Part shown: positions 1 to 12,569 of the stretch, piece by piece | How the letters are laid out: the number at the start of each line of letters is the position of its first letter | Position numbering within the stretch: position 1 is the stretch's first letter | Assembly (NCBI GenBank): GCA_016748015.1 | Contig: JAAOMT010000269.1 | Location: forward strand, 187,013 to 251,012 | From: Geosiphon pyriformis | Taxonomy: Eukaryota; Glomeromycota; Glomeromycetes; Archaeosporales; Geosiphonaceae | Direction: 5' to 3' | DNA length: 64,000 bases | The notes under the pieces: model-generated | What the model saw: only the letters and a program-made list of their open reading frames with translations | Databases searched by the model: none | What the model was told of the DNA's origin: nothing | Position numbers and translations under genes: made by a program

Positions 1-13
1 ACATCGAGTTATT

Positions 14-224
14 CTGGTAAAGAGCTCGCTAGCATGGAATACAGCAAGAGCTTAAACGTCCTGTCAGGTGCTAAGGAGTCTCTTTCCAAGCATCGGCCAT
101 ATGTAATCCACAGACTGTGGAGGTCTATAAGGGGTAGTATAACTGGTAAAGAACCAGCATAGGAATACAGCAAACGCTGAAACGTCCTGTCAGGTGCTAA
201 GAAGTCTCTTACCAAGCATCGGCC
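14..224. repeat. Two-unit tandem repeat, period 129 bp
   Basis: Two units of about 83-85 bp (14-98 and 143-224) share the segment from ctggtaaag to aagcatcggcc with roughly ten differences. They are separated by a non-repeated spacer that includes a short inverted stretch. The minus strand is open across both units and reads a repeated motif resembling SLAPDRTF, so a degraded coding repeat is possible, but no family is recognised. The array may continue to the left of the window. Confidence 0.75.
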
Positions 225-2670
225 AAATTTTTGACCAAAAAAGGTCTTAATTTCTTAAAAGAATCTGAATGATAAAAGATTTTCCTGAGAAAAATAAAGC
301 CACATAGTTAAAAACTGATTTATATCAGATATAAGACTATGCTACCCCTCAGATATTAAGGTCGACAGTGGGTCTTTTTCATCTTGTATACGAAAAACAA
401 GTACATATACCCGCAAAAGCTTAGAGGTTTCTTTCAAATAATAAAATTCGAAGGCTAAAGAACGAAAGTCCGTTATGTGGGATAAACCTCGATTCACAGT
501 TTGGTTTACCTTTTATAAGATAAACTAAAATCAAGGTGACTCATCTGATAACAATAAAATCGTATCATCTGCGCTATACTCATATACTCACGTGATCGTA
601 GTTATTAGCGCGCGCTGTTAAGCACTGGGGGTATATCTTTTCGGGTCTTGAGTTTTTTAACGAAAGACATCTTTTTGAAGACCTCCGCAGTGGTTGGAAA
701 TTTTCTATTTACAACCTTCACAATCTCTTGTACAGTGGCCTATATAGAGCATATGGTTTGTCAAAGGCGTCGATTAACAAATTGGTGTCACTATGAAATT
801 ATAACCAAGATTATCTTAATGTTGAATATGACAGCAAAAGTATTTCATTACACAATAATCAACTTACTTTCATAAATTATTCCAACCATCCGCATTTTCT
901 GGATTTTAATTAATTTTTTTATTAACTTTATCAACATATCTCTCAAACTTTTAGGAATTTTGAGTCATTTTTTTAAAAAATTTGGTGTTAACAGAATTGT
1001 TTCACATTTTTGCAGTTTTATTAACACCATACTTATTTTCATTTCTGATGTTTCATAATATCTAATCATTATAACAGCTAATTTTGTAATAATTATGTAT
1101 TATATGCTATATATTTTTATAAAAAACAGTAAAATATTACAAATTTTTTTACTTGATAAATAAAAAAAACAACCAGTTAAAATTTTCCCAAAAAACCAAT
1201 AAATTAACAAAATATAACACATAATTTTTATTACATAATTCTAATTTTTGTAGATTATTTAATTATAATATGCTATATATAATAATTCTACTTATTTTTT
1301 GAATCTTGACCTTAATATAGTTCATGGTTTTTTTTCATCAACTTTAGTTAAATTGCAGATAATAGCTCTGGTTCTTATCTGCATTTTAGTAAAAAGTATG
1401 GTCTTGATTAACTTGAATAATTAGACTATGTTAAATGTATATATATTTGAATTTATTACTGCTGGCCCTAATTTTTATAATAAATCTTAAATGAAACATC
1501 ATCACATTAACAATACTCTTAAAAATAAAAATCTGTTAGTTCAGTAAAATAAAATAAAAAACTGTTGAAGAATTGAGAACAATAATTATGTAAACATAAT
1601 TGCTGGTACTTTAACAAATTCCAGTATTATTTTATTTTCTAATATTAAAAAATATTATTTGGTTATAAATAATTAGTCTATTTCTGAAAATGCTTAATAT
1701 TTTATAAAAAATTATACAATTTTGTAAATTATGTTAATTAGAAAGTCAAATGTTTATAGATGTATTTTTAACATGTAAATTTAATTTATTATATATAATT
1801 ATAGTTTAATATTTAGACAAACATATATATATTAAGTTATTTAAATTAATTTCTGTTATTTTTTACTCTTATTTTATAAAGATATTACATAAATAATTGT
1901 CAGCTACATTAAAAAAAATTGTATAATGTATTATATTTGAGTTTTATTTATATATAATATAATTTAGTAAAAAATTTCAATTATATTTTTATATATGGTT
2001 CAGATTTTGTTGTTTAAAAAAATATTATTACTGCTATTATAGACAAATAATGTAATTTATTTAGTTTGTTAATCCTAAATTCTATAGTTATTTATTTATT
2101 ACATAAAATAAAGTTTAATTATTTAAAAAATTGGTTTTTAAAAGCTTTTAATATGTTTAAAAATAAGTTGAAAACTGTTATAAAAATTGTTAATTTTGTA
2201 TAAAGTGTTATAATTTAATATAAATCAGATATTTAGATTTCTAATATTATATTAAAACAATTTTATAAGAATAATATAATACTTATTAATATTAATAATC
2301 TGTTATTTTATGATTTTAATAAGAATATTTTTAAGTTAATCTTTAATTATAATATTTTAACCAATTTTAACACTAATTTTTAGTATTTTTAGTATTTTTA
2401 AGCTTTTTATTATTTGTAATATTAATTTATAGTATTGTTTTAACTGGTTTAAATAATTAATTATATGTAAAAAATACATAAATTATATTTATTTTAAAAT
2501 TTTATGTAATTATATTATAATAAATAGTAGTTAAACTGAATTTATTAATTAATAAAAAATTATTTTAAAATTTAAATTATTGTTTTTTAAATAATTATTT
2601 TAAATTTTTTAAATTTTGTAAAAATTAATCTTTAATAATATATTATTATTAAATATTAAATAATAAAAAC
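225..2670. other. No gene seen; AT-rich DNA with one decayed LINE tail
   Basis: Bases 225-640 have mixed composition and short open frames without a recognisable product. From about 880 the DNA is more than 80% AT with stops in all frames. The only interpretable feature is a decayed LINE tail near 2428-2500. The short open frame at 648-875 has no start context or family resemblance and is not called. Confidence 0.6.
2428..2500 (+). repeat. Decayed LINE 3' tail
   Basis: The stretch follows the order of the LINE tail consensus (attgtttt..ctggttta..atatgta..aaatacat..) with almost every G and C replaced by A or T. It lies about 170 bp upstream of the start of LINE copy A, so copy A sits just behind an older tail. 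Confidence 0.5.
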
Positions 2671-2786
2671 TTCTTTTTCTCTTACCTCCAAAAATCCTCA
2701 AAAAAACGCATTTTCTGAAAAAGAAGTTTTTTATTTTTTTTTGTTAGTTTTCTTTCAACATTTCCTTAAACAATAACCTCTTCATT

Positions 2787-4659
2787 ATGGATTTGAAAAC
2801 TGCTTCAGGCAGTGATATGTCAAAAAAGAAGGCACCCAAAGGTGCTTTCCATGGTCCTGCTGGTGGTTCTTTTGCTCAAAAAAAAGGGTGGTTCTTGGCA
2901 ATGTTAAACACTCTGATGATGAAAGAGATATTTCTTTGAGTAAATCTGGGCCTGGTAATAGTGTATACTCTGATGTGCATAGTCTGTTTGGTGATGATGA
3001 GGATGTTGGCATAACAGGTGTATATGGAGGGTCTCTTCTGGGTTCAGCTGCAACCATTCCCAAGGTGAAATGTGTTGATACTGGCACAATATTTGGTTCT
3101 CCACTTGGCTCTCCTGACTTCACTATGAATGATGATGAAATTGTGCTTCTTTTTCATATGTCTATCCCTCTGGATAAAAAGTGGATTGATCCAAAATTGT
3201 TAAAACTCAGGTTGAGATGTCTGTGAAAAAATCTTTTGCTTTGAACATCAATCTTTCAGCTATAGAAAGAAAATCGGCAATGACCAAAACTCAGGTCATA
3301 AGAAAATTATTTTCAGGAATCAATGGTTTTGGGGGGGCCACTACTCTCTCAAAATTTGAAAGGATCATCAGATCTATCTTCACCTCTGAAGCAAACATGG
3401 AAAAGGCCACCTCATTGGCCAAAGATAACAACATTATTGTAAACACTGATCTTAAAAGACAAGGAATGCATTCAGATTAGGCTGTGGTAATCAAAGAAAT
3501 TCCCATGGATACGTCTAAAGAAATGATCATTGTCGCAGTAGCCGAGTTTGGAGAAATTAAATCAATTAAAATTCAGTTAATTGGAATGTGGCAAAAGACT
3601 GTGGTGGAATTCGCCGAGTTTGGTCAAGCCAATCAGTTGGCCTCAAAGTAGTCATTCCTAATTGAAAAAAACTCAGTGCGTGTAGCCAAAGCTGTGGATA
3701 ATCATGATATCTGGGCGTCGAGGGATTGTTTCAAAGTGCTTTTGTTTACTTTGCTGGTGGGAACTACTGCACATGATATTGGTACTCTTTTGGATAAAGT
3801 TGGTAGGAAGACTTGTATCATTAATCACTCATTGGAAACTGGCAATAGATTTTATTGTGCAGTAGTGTGCTTTGAATTTGCTAATGATTTGGATTCAGCT
3901 TTTTTTACTGAGCCTATCCTTGGTAGTGTTTGACTCTTGTGGGCTAGATTTGATTTGGTTCAGTACAAGAAATGTGAGCATCTTGGTCATTTGGCTCTTG
4001 AATGTGACACTTCAATTGTGTCATCTTCTGAGCTCTCATCTTCATTTAAAAGGCCTGCTTCTTTTGCCAACTGCCTTCAGCTGGCCAGGCTTTATGCAAA
4101 AAAAAATGTTCTTATCTTTCGCCCTGCTGCTTTTGGAGGCAAGTCATGGGTCCAAGTGGTGTCTCTTGCATCCTCTTCTGTTGGCTTCTCTTCTGGCTCT
4201 GGTTTTGGTTCTGGTGCCTTCTCTCATGGTGCCTTTAGTTTAGGTGGTGGTTTTTTTTTGCTTCCAAATGTCGATTCGTCTTTGAGTGCTTGGTTGGCAT
4301 CTTTGGAACGTTCATTGGAGCTCCTAAATGACTGGGTTTCTGGTATTATGCACAAACTCAGCAATGTGAATCTGGTGCCTTCGATTCCTCCTCTTTCTAC
4401 TTCTGGTGTTTTGGCTGCTCCAGCAGCTGCCAGTTTTAATATGGCTTTGAATGACACCTCAAATAATCTTGTAGTGATGTCTCCGCTTCTTTTCAGTGGT
4501 TCAGATTTGGGTTCAAGTAGTTCAAAGGTTTTGACCTCTAAAATGGGTTCCTTGGAATCTAAGTTGTTGGCTCTTGATGCCTCTGTTGGTGTGATTTTGG
4601 AGAAGTTAGATTAGTTATATGTTAGCTTGAGTTCGCAAACGTTTTCTTCACCCCAATGA
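2787..4659 (+). pseudogene. LINE A ORF1 (Gag-like RNA-binding protein), broken
   Basis: ORF1 starts at ATG 2787. A frame change lies in the A8 run at 2878-2885 and another just before 3217. From 3217 one frame runs to 4659 with stops at 3478 (TAG), 3649 (TAG), 3931 (TGA) and 4612 (TAG). Copies B or E have Trp codons at the first two. Two RRM-like segments are visible (about 3480-3670 and 3710-3930). The zinc knuckle near 3969-4010 has lost its first Cys (Tyr-KKCEHLGHLALEC), whereas copy B keeps CAHC. A Ser/Gly-rich linker and a Leu/Ser-rich C-terminal segment follow. The ancestral stop is the TGA at 4657-4659, overlapping the ORF2 start. Confidence 0.82.
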
Positions 4660-7600
4660 GTGACCTGATTTGGAGGGTAGCTATGTGTAATGTTCGTGGT
4701 ATCCACATTCCTGCTAAGCAAGAGGATGTTGTGTGTTGGCATTTTGATTCTGGTAATTTGATCTCAGTAGTTACAGAAACTAAGCTTAGATTTTCTACTA
4801 GGCCATAAATTGCGGATAAGTTTGATGGGGTGAGAATTTTTTCTTTAGGGTTGGATGTAGGTTTTCTTGGTGCTAGCGCAGCTATTATTATAGACAATTT
4901 TTTAGCTCGTCATGTTTCTAAAGTCGAAGAGGTTCTTGGTTATTTTATCTCAGTGTGGCTTTTCTTTAAGGACAAGCTTTCAGTTTTAGTTCTGGGTCTT
5001 TATGCTGGTGCTTCTGCTGGTACTAGGTTTGGTCAGGCTTCAGAAATCAATTCTTTTATTGTTAAGGCTGTGAACTCCAGCACTTTTGTGGTTCTTGGTG
5101 GTAACTTTAATGAAGATGGCTCTAGGAAGAATGTGAGTTTTAAATTTTGTTCTGATCTGGGTTTGGTTAATTTGTTTGGAGGCACTTTTTGATTGGGGTT
5201 CCTACTTGGAGCAACTTGAGAGGTGTTAAGAAGGTTATTGATTTTATTTTTGTAAGTGAAGATCTGTCAGCTGCAATTGCTGGTCACGGCATTGCTTCTG
5301 TTCAAGGTTTCTTTGATACAAATCACAAGACTGTTTCGGTTTCAATTTGCTTGGGTGGTCTTCTCAATGCTCATCTCAATAGTGTTCGTAAGCAAGCTAA
5401 TAAGAATAGGTGGAAATTCAGAATCAGGGATGCGGGTGCTAACAAGTGGTTAGGTTTTTGAGACTGCTCTTTAATTAGATTTTTGGAGTGATCAGGTGAA
5501 TTCTATAAGGCTAAGACTAGTGGTAATCTGAATGCTATGTGGGAGATCATTAGGGAGGTGGTAACTAGCTCTACTGATAAGGTGTTTTCGAGATTCTGGT
5601 TCAGTGAATTCGAGTGTTCGAGGAATAAACAATCTTCAAAATTCTTCAAGCTGGAGCTTTTGGTGGCTAAATTGATGTGGAACTTGGGCTCTTATCAGGT
5701 TTCTAATGTAATTAAACTTATTGATGCTTGGTTCAAAATCGATGTTAGTGATGCTGTTGAGATTCATGTCATGGTTGACAATGGTGCTAATATTGAGGTG
5801 ATTTTGTGCCACTTATCAGAGGTCAGGAAAAAATATCACAAGTCTAAGTACTTTGAATCTAGGATTGCTAGAGACATTTTTATTAGGAAGGCTATTGACA
5901 AGTGCATGGAGAATTTTTGTTCTAATAAGGGTCGCATAATCAAGAGTGTCTTGGAGCGTCCATTTTGGAAGGTGGTGTTCGACCACCTAATAATTGAGAA
6001 TGATTTGATTCTCGAATCTGGTGAGGTCAAATCTGCTATTGATGGTATTATGGAAGATTGGACGAGGAAACATGTGGTTCCTGATTCTTTGCCTCCTTGT
6101 TGGTTGGCTCAGTATGTTCCTTTGGTTTATGTTGATGATTGTGTATTTTCTGCAGTTATGTGTGACATAAGTTCTGATGAGTTTCTCAAAGTAGTTTATG
6201 ATTTACCTGATGGCAAGTCTGCTGGACTTTCTGGTATTCCTAACAAACTCTGGAAGCATAGTGATTTGCTGATTCTGGGTGGTTTGTTGGACATTCTCAA
6301 TACATGTCTTGTGTTTGGTACAGTGCCTAAACAATAGAAGTTGGCTTGGGTATCAATGATTCCAAAACCATACAACTGGAAAGGAACTCTTACCAATACT
6401 CAACCTATTGTTTTAATTGAGACTGTTAGGAAAATACTTTCTAAGATTCTGTCAAACAGAATCTTTTTGGCCTGTAGTAGGTTTAATGTTTTGTGTGGCA
6501 ACAATTTTTCAGTCTTAAAGGGTACATCTACACAGACTCCTATTTTTGCTATTGGTTCAATAATTGAAGATGCTTTAGAGAAGAATAGAGAGCTTTGGTT
6601 GGTTCTTCAGGATATGTGTAAGGCTTATGACTCGGTTGGTTGGTTCCACTTTAAAGCCAGTCTGGCTAGAATCAAGATGTGCTCTTGCTTCATTAAGTTT
6701 TTTGGAGATATACACAACAATCAGACCAATCAAGTGATGACTGATTTTGGGCTCACTAATGGATATACTGTTTATGATGGCTTAGATTAGGGTGAGGTGT
6801 TTTCACCACTGTTGTAGAGGATTTTTTATGATTCCTTACTTTGCGAAATAAAAAGACATGAGCAATTGTATGGGTACAGATTGAGTTCAAAATTTTTTAC
6901 TAAGACTGGTAAGATGGATGCTCGGGGTAATTTGACTTCATACTTTGCAGCTGGTGCTTTTGTTGATGACACCATTTGGATTGGTAATTGCTTATTTACT
7001 ACACAGAAAATATTGGACATTGCAAGCAAGTTTTTTTTAGTCAACAACATATCTATTAATGCTAGTAAAATGGTTGCTATTCCTATCAATCAAGGAGTCA
7101 AAGATGTGTTACTTTCTATTAGTGGTTCTAATATTTTAGTTGTGAAAAGGAGGGAATCTCATCAGTACTTGGGAATTTTTATTTCGTCTGATGGCTTGTC
7201 CAAACTGAGCTTGGCCAAAGCCCATTTGGATGTCAGGTTTTTCTCGAATGTGGTTTTGAGGAAGGCCATCACTAAAAAGCAATTTTTGTACTTGGTTTCT
7301 GCTGTTTTACAGCCTATTGTTTCTTACAGGCTTCAGTTTAGTTGTGTTTCGAAGAGTGTCTGTGATAGATGGGATGTTATGTTGAAAAAAGACTTGAAGC
7401 TTAAAGCAAACCTGCCTAAAGACTTTCCTAGTGATGCATTGCATCATCCTGAGTTATTTGGTTTAAGAACTTTTGAGCAAGTGCTTACTGAGAATCTTCT
7501 GGCTAGTTTAATTAGTTTTGCTAATGCTAGTGGAATTCTTGGCAGATTGTTTGATCATAGAGCAATGGATTTGCAGGCTGCTAGTTGGATGTCCAGACAT

Positions 7601-9343
7601 CCTCTCTGGTTTCCAATCAGGTTAATGATAGATCCAATAGACTGCTTCCTGTCTGGTGTAACATGTGCCCTTGTTTTATGCAACTTGTCCCTGGATGGTG
7701 ATATGTTTGATGTTTTTCAGACTGGTAGTGGTGTGACAGTTCTAGATATGTTGGTCTCTGATTCTTATTTGTGCATGTCAAAATATCTTAGATGATATGG
7801 TATAGTGTTTGTAAACCAGATTCTGAACCACAATGGTTCCTGTTTTTCCTGAAACACCTTTTGCTGATGGAAGAGGCTGGACCCCAGAGGCCTGGTTTCT
7901 GCTTGGTTTACTGCTCTGGTCAATTTTGTCAGTGCTGGTGGTTTGTCAGGTGGTGGGTTTGTGCCTTTTTGTCCCACTTTGGCTGGTGTTCCTTGTGACT
8001 TTAGTTATGTTCATAACCAATTGTTGGCTTCTGGTTTGGATCCTGTAACTATTTACATGGATGGGTCTGTTAAATATATGGGTTCAGTAGATGCTCACAG
8101 AGGTACAGCTGCTTACTTTTCTGGGACTGACATCAGCATTGGGGTCAGTATTAATGGATTGCTTTCTTTGACCTTGGTGGAGCTGCAAGCCATCACTTTA
8201 GCATTGAAATGTATGTCTGGTTCTAGTTCAGTTGTGTTGTTTATGAACAGTCAAGCATCACTTAATATGTGCTGCTCTGGATCTGGTGGGTTTGGTCCTG
8301 ATTTTTGGGATAAATGTTGGATTGAGAAGGAATATATTGGTCAAATTATTTCTAGAAAGGGTTTATCAGTTACTTAGAATAAGATCAAGGGTTATTCTGG
8401 TGATGTTGGGAACAAGCGTGCCAATTTCTATGCCAATTCTACTGTTACCTCTAGCTTTATTTTGACTTCTGTGGTGCCTTTTCATTTTCTCAGAGTAGAA
8501 AAAAGGCCTGTTTCTGGAAATGCTCACCAATTTGTTAAGACTTTGTTTAATGTGATTAACTTTGTTGGTTGGGAAGCCAGATGTGCAAGTGTTTTTGTGG
8601 ATGCAATTCTCTATGGTGGTTTTGACAGGGCTAGGACTTTTAATGTTTGGCATTCTGATGGCAAGATTGGCTCTGACTTCACCAGCTCGACGTCAATGTC
8701 GCTCCGCTTGTATTTTATGAAAGTGCTGTACTGTCATTTGCTGGTGGCTACCAGGAAAAGATTGTATAATTCTAAGTATCCGAGCATTGCTTACATCAGG
8801 TGTGGCTTGTTGGAGAATTCTGATCACACTTTCTCTTGCCTTTCTGATAACAATGCTAGGAAGGAGTTGTTGTCTACTGCTGCTCTTGATTGGGCTGACT
8901 CATTAGATGTTTGTACTGATAATAGTGTGGTTTTTCATTTTTTGGAAATGGCAGCTGTGTCTACTAAACTGTATATGGCACTAGCTAAGGGTTTTGTGTT
9001 GAAATCTTGGGTAGATGATGTGTGTTGCTGGTTGGGTGCTAATTTTGATGGTGGTGCACTTGTTGTCAGGTTTGTCTGACACTTCGCCAAGAATCACCAT
9101 TCTTCTATATGATTGCCTGCTGTTAAGTTGAGAGCGTATTATGAGAAACATAATCTTTTGCCATATGATGGTTCTTCGATTTCCTTGGTCTCAGGTCTGT
9201 TTTCCTTGTGGTCATCTGATATTATCCATGGTTTCAGTGTTAAATTAGGCGTACATGTTAGTTTTGAGCTGTATCCGTGTTTGTCAAGTTTAGATTTTGG
9301 TTTCCTGAATGGCATTCCTGTTGTAGGCTGTGTAGGTATATAG
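4656..9343 (+). pseudogene. LINE A ORF2 (endonuclease, reverse transcriptase, RNase H), broken
   Basis: The start ATG at 4656 overlaps the ORF1 stop. The APE endonuclease shows ETKL, GNFNED (usual GDFN), IDFIF and a degenerate TNHK for SDH. The RT shows GLSGIP, the SMIPKPY block, motif A DMCKAYD (about 6610-6632) and the catalytic FVDDT (about 6957). RNase H shows MDGS, VELQA, FMNSQA (Asp to Asn) and a decayed final HSG block. The C-terminal CCHC-type finger near 8800-8850 has lost a Cys. Stops: 4806 TAA, 6335 TAG, 6788 TAG, 6815 TAG, 7793 TGA and two TGA soon after, 8375 TAG, 9077 TGA; one frameshift near 5175. Copies B or F show Trp or Gln at most of these sites. Confidence 0.87.
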
Positions 9344-9480
9344 TGTTGTTTTGATTAGCCCAAGTGGCTGGTCACATGTAGAAAATGCATGAGTCATGCT
9401 TAATTTAGATCCTCGTTTGATTTATGTACTTAGGTAGTGGTTGGGCTGCACTCGTAAAAAAAAATAAAAAATAAAAAAAA
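9344..9480 (+). repeat. LINE 3' tail (copy A)
   Basis: The tail begins directly after the ORF2 stop: tgttgttttgattagcc, then the block around ggctggtcacatgtag, aaaatgcatga, the segment ggtagtggttgggctgc, and an A-rich end. The same order of blocks recurs behind every LINE copy here and behind the ORF1-only element, so this is probably the sequence recognised for reverse transcription in cis. Confidence 0.85.
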
Positions 9481-9984
9481 TATTAATTATATAATAAAAA
9501 ATAAAAAAAATTTTAATTTTTTAATTTTATATATATTATAACTTAGTTAAAAAGCTAAATTAAAAAACTTAAATTAATTTTTTGTATAATTTTAAAAATA
9601 AAATTTTTTTTTATTATATTTATATTTATAATTAGAAAAAAACTGTAAATATTACTTTTTTTATAATAATTAATAAAATTTTAACATAAAAATATTTTAT
9701 TGTTGTAAAAACAGCTAAGTAAAATATTTTAAATATATATTTTTTTAATATTAATAATACAAAGCTGTTTTTGGTAATATTTAAAACATTTGTTTTTGGT
9801 TAATAATTTTTTTAATTAAATTTTTTTTTAAAAAACATATTGAAATTGGTTTTAATATTTTTTTTTAGTTGTAAAAATTAATTAAGTTATAAAATAAATT
9901 TTAATTTAGTTATAATAAATAATAATATTATAGATTTTGTTAAAATCCTAACTAATCTATTAAAAAACTTTGCTAATTTTAAAG

Positions 9985-10060
9985 TTGATTTTAATTAAAT
10001 AATTTAAATAATTAATTACATATAAAAAAGATATAAATTATAGCTAATTTAAAATATTTG
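9985..10060 (+). repeat. Decayed LINE 3' tail
   Basis: The segment aaataattaattacatata followed by gatataaattatagctaa keeps the spacing of the LINE tail core with G and C almost removed. It lies about 500 bp downstream of the tail of copy A and implies an older, now unreadable, copy. Confidence 0.42.
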
Positions 10061-10609
10061 AATTTTATGTTATAGTTAATAAATAAATTATATTTTATTA
10101 AAAAGTTTTTATTTAATTTAAAAAAATGTTTTTTTTTTGTTTATTTAAAAAAATGTTTTAAAATATAAATAAAATAAAAAGTTAAATTAAGTATAATTAA
10201 AGATAATAAAAAAAAAACAAGTATATATTAATATATAATATATAATATTTGTATTTAAAAAATGTTGTATAAAATAAATAATATATAAATTTAAATAAGT
10301 AAAATAAAAATTTATAAGATATTTTATTAAATTTAAATTTAAATTTTTTTTATTATTTTTATTATTATTATTTTTTATTTAATTTAATTTATAATTATAT
10401 ATATTGATATTTAATTTTAATATTTAAAATTATTTAAAAATTTGTTTTTTATTTTTATAAAATTAAATAAGTTTTTTAGTATTAAAAAAAAATTTTAACC
10501 AAATTTTTTTTTAATATTGTAAATATTAATTTTATAGTTTATAGAAATTATTAAATTTTTAATAAAATATTTATCTTTAAAGTATTTTTTTTAATTTTAA
10601 ATTATATGT

Positions 10610-10770
10610 GTTATTAAACTTATAATAAAATAGTCAATTCTATATTAATAAATTTAAATAAAAGTCAACTTTTTTGCAAAAAAAGTTTAATTGTAAACTT
10701 TTTAATAATATGTAATTACTTTATAGTAAAATCAACTTTTCTATAGAAATCTTAACTATAAACTTTTTAA
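10610..10770 (+). repeat. Dispersed AT-rich repeat, copy 1
   Basis: The stretch from ttataataaaatagtcaatt to aactataaacttttt can be followed base by base in 38590-38770, and part of it on the minus strand at 45395-45450. It holds two internal sub-units, each with a tcaactttt core. No coding capacity. It may be a decayed non-autonomous element. Confidence 0.6.
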
Positions 10771-11859
10771 TAAAAGTAATTAAAAAAAATAAAAATAAAT
10801 AATAAAATAATAGTTTTATCATTTTTTTTTATAAATTTATAAAATAATTAATTTTGATTTATTAATAAAAAAATAAGAATATAAATACATTAGAAAAATA
10901 TTTTAATTTCTTATAATTTATTATTTACTTTTTATTAAATCTAATTCATCTATTCAACTTTAATATATATATATATATATATAAAATGCAAGTTAATAAA
11001 AAATAATTAATTAAATTTAAAAAGGTTATAATATCTATTTACATTGAATCTAATTCATTCGTTTCCTGTGGTTTAACCGCTGACCATTTTTTTTGAGTAC
11101 GAAACCAAATAAAGACGCCATAAAGTCGAGAAATTAAATTCATTGTTAAAATTATTGAGCTCATAGTGAGACTCATTAGGGGAATAATATTATAGGAGAA
11201 AGTGTTTCGATGATAAAAAACCTTATATAAAAAATAATTATATATAAGATATTATTTAATTTAATAAAAGATTGAAAATTTTCATTTAGTTAAAACGTAC
11301 CTGAATTATAAATTGTGAAATATCTTCAATAAAAATATTAATACCACTACTCCAAAAGATTAAATCTTCAACTTTTTTTGGATATTGGGGCATATTAAAT
11401 ATCAAAGTTGGCATATTTCGAATAGAGATTTAGAGCATCAATATCGGCAGCATATAGCAGAGTAAATAATGCAGCTGGTTTTGCATGTTGCCGAAACCAC
11501 AACAGATATTCATCATTTATGGTAATCTCTGTAATTACGATGTACACTGCTAGTACACTATTAAAGAGAAAAGGTATAACTATAAAAAGAATGCTAATTG
11601 ATAAAATAATTAATAATAATAATAATAATAAAATTTTATTAGATTTTAAGGAATTTAATAAAGATTTAAAAAATTTGAAGGATTACCTTGGTAAATATAA
11701 ATCTTTCACATCTTTTCCATTATTTATAATAAATATGATATCGATTACAACATCGACTAGAATTAATGTAATAGAAACAATTGCAAAACTATTGCCCTAA
11801 ATTAACAAAAAAAAGGTATTAAATTTTTAAAATAATAATTACTACAATAAAAAACCGAA

Positions 11860-11889
11860 AATAATAATAATAATAATAATAATAATAAT
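11860..11889. repeat. (AAT)n microsatellite in intron
   Basis: About ten AAT units lie in the intron between the exon ending at 11896 and the next exon beginning at 11796 (minus-strand gene). Confidence 0.85.
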
Positions 11890-11989
11890 TCATACCTTGG
11901 GATTTTTCTTTTTTCCTATAAAATATAGGGTTATTACTATTATAGCAATAATAGCCAAAGATTCGTTAAAAAAATTAATTGTTAAAAAA

Positions 11990-12031
11990 GTAAATAAATA
12001 AATAAATAAATAAATAAATACATAAATACAT
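11990..12031. repeat. (AAAT)n microsatellite
   Basis: About ten AAAT/ACAT units lie between the exon ending at 12076 and the first membrane-segment exon. No good 3' splice site is visible between this tract and the exon, so it may have damaged splicing. Confidence 0.8.
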
Positions 12032-12442
12032 TTAGTTATATAAATTCTATAAAACTCAAAAATTTAAAAAAAAACCTCACGTTTAACTTGGAACCCGTAA
12101 GTCTCATCTAAAAATTCCGTATGTGAATGAATGCTAATAGGAGTGATCCATTTATTTCTAATCATTGTATCGAGATCATTTGCAATTTCCATGGGATTTC
12201 TTTCCAATTCATCATTTATTGAAGAAAATTTTGAGTTGTAATATTTCGTGAACTGCTGATCCTGATTTATCAGTCTTATGAACAATGATTTTGATACGAT
12301 CTCTTTCGACTGGAATGGTTAAAGCCAATTGATCTTCAAGTGTTGTGAAAAATTCATATTCCTTTTTAACCTTTGTGAAATTCGAAGTTCCACTGTATTC
12401 AGACGCAAAAGCCCAGTCAGGGAAGCTTAAATCAATAAACAT

Positions 12443-12473
<31 letters not shown>

Positions 12474-12569
12474 TAGACGACGAGATTTAAAATTTTCTAA
12501 TAGAAAATAAGCAATAAACCTTCTTACCTGCATGTTTACTTTTTTTTGGTGGTCCTAGAATATTCCAAC

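Larger units (their letters stand above)
2671..9480 (+). mobile_element. Full-length LINE copy A (APE-type, Tad1/I-like), broken
   Basis: A non-LTR retrotransposon with a 5' leader, ORF1 (2787-4659), ORF2 (4656-9343) and a 3' tail ending in an A-rich run. Its leader matches copy C (shared start near 'ttttctctt' and the aagaagtttttt block), so A and C form one subfamily and B and E/F another. Domain order is RRM-like segments, CCHC knuckle, APE endonuclease, RT, RNase H and C-terminal zinc finger, as in fungal Tad1/I elements. Several in-frame stops and three frameshifts make it inactive. No target-site duplication could be identified in the AT-rich flanks. Confidence 0.88.
9481..11038. other. 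No gene seen; AT-rich repeat debris
   Basis: More than 85% AT, stops in all frames. A decayed LINE tail lies near 9985-10060, and a dispersed repeat shared with 38590-38770 lies at 10610-10770. A (TA)n run sits at about 10966-10982. The rest is A/T homopolymer-rich sequence that looks like fully decayed element DNA. Confidence 0.65.

Noticed and set aside
2877-2890. C-A8-GGG in LINE A ORF1 as a programmed -1 frameshift signal
   Set aside because: Copy C has ten As at the same place and needs the opposite shift. A run of nine keeps the frame in both copies, so these are two independent homopolymer indels around an ancestral A9.
3478-8377. Alternative genetic code with TAG or TGA read as Trp
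   Set aside because: The same stops also replace Gln and Arg codons, other copies have TGG at the same positions, and the intact host genes use TGG normally. Mutation explains the pattern.
9344-9480. A strong stem-loop in the LINE tail
   Set aside because: Only weak 3-4-bp pairings (gtg/cac, catg/catg) are visible by eye, so I call sequence conservation but not structure. Covariation over many copies would be needed.
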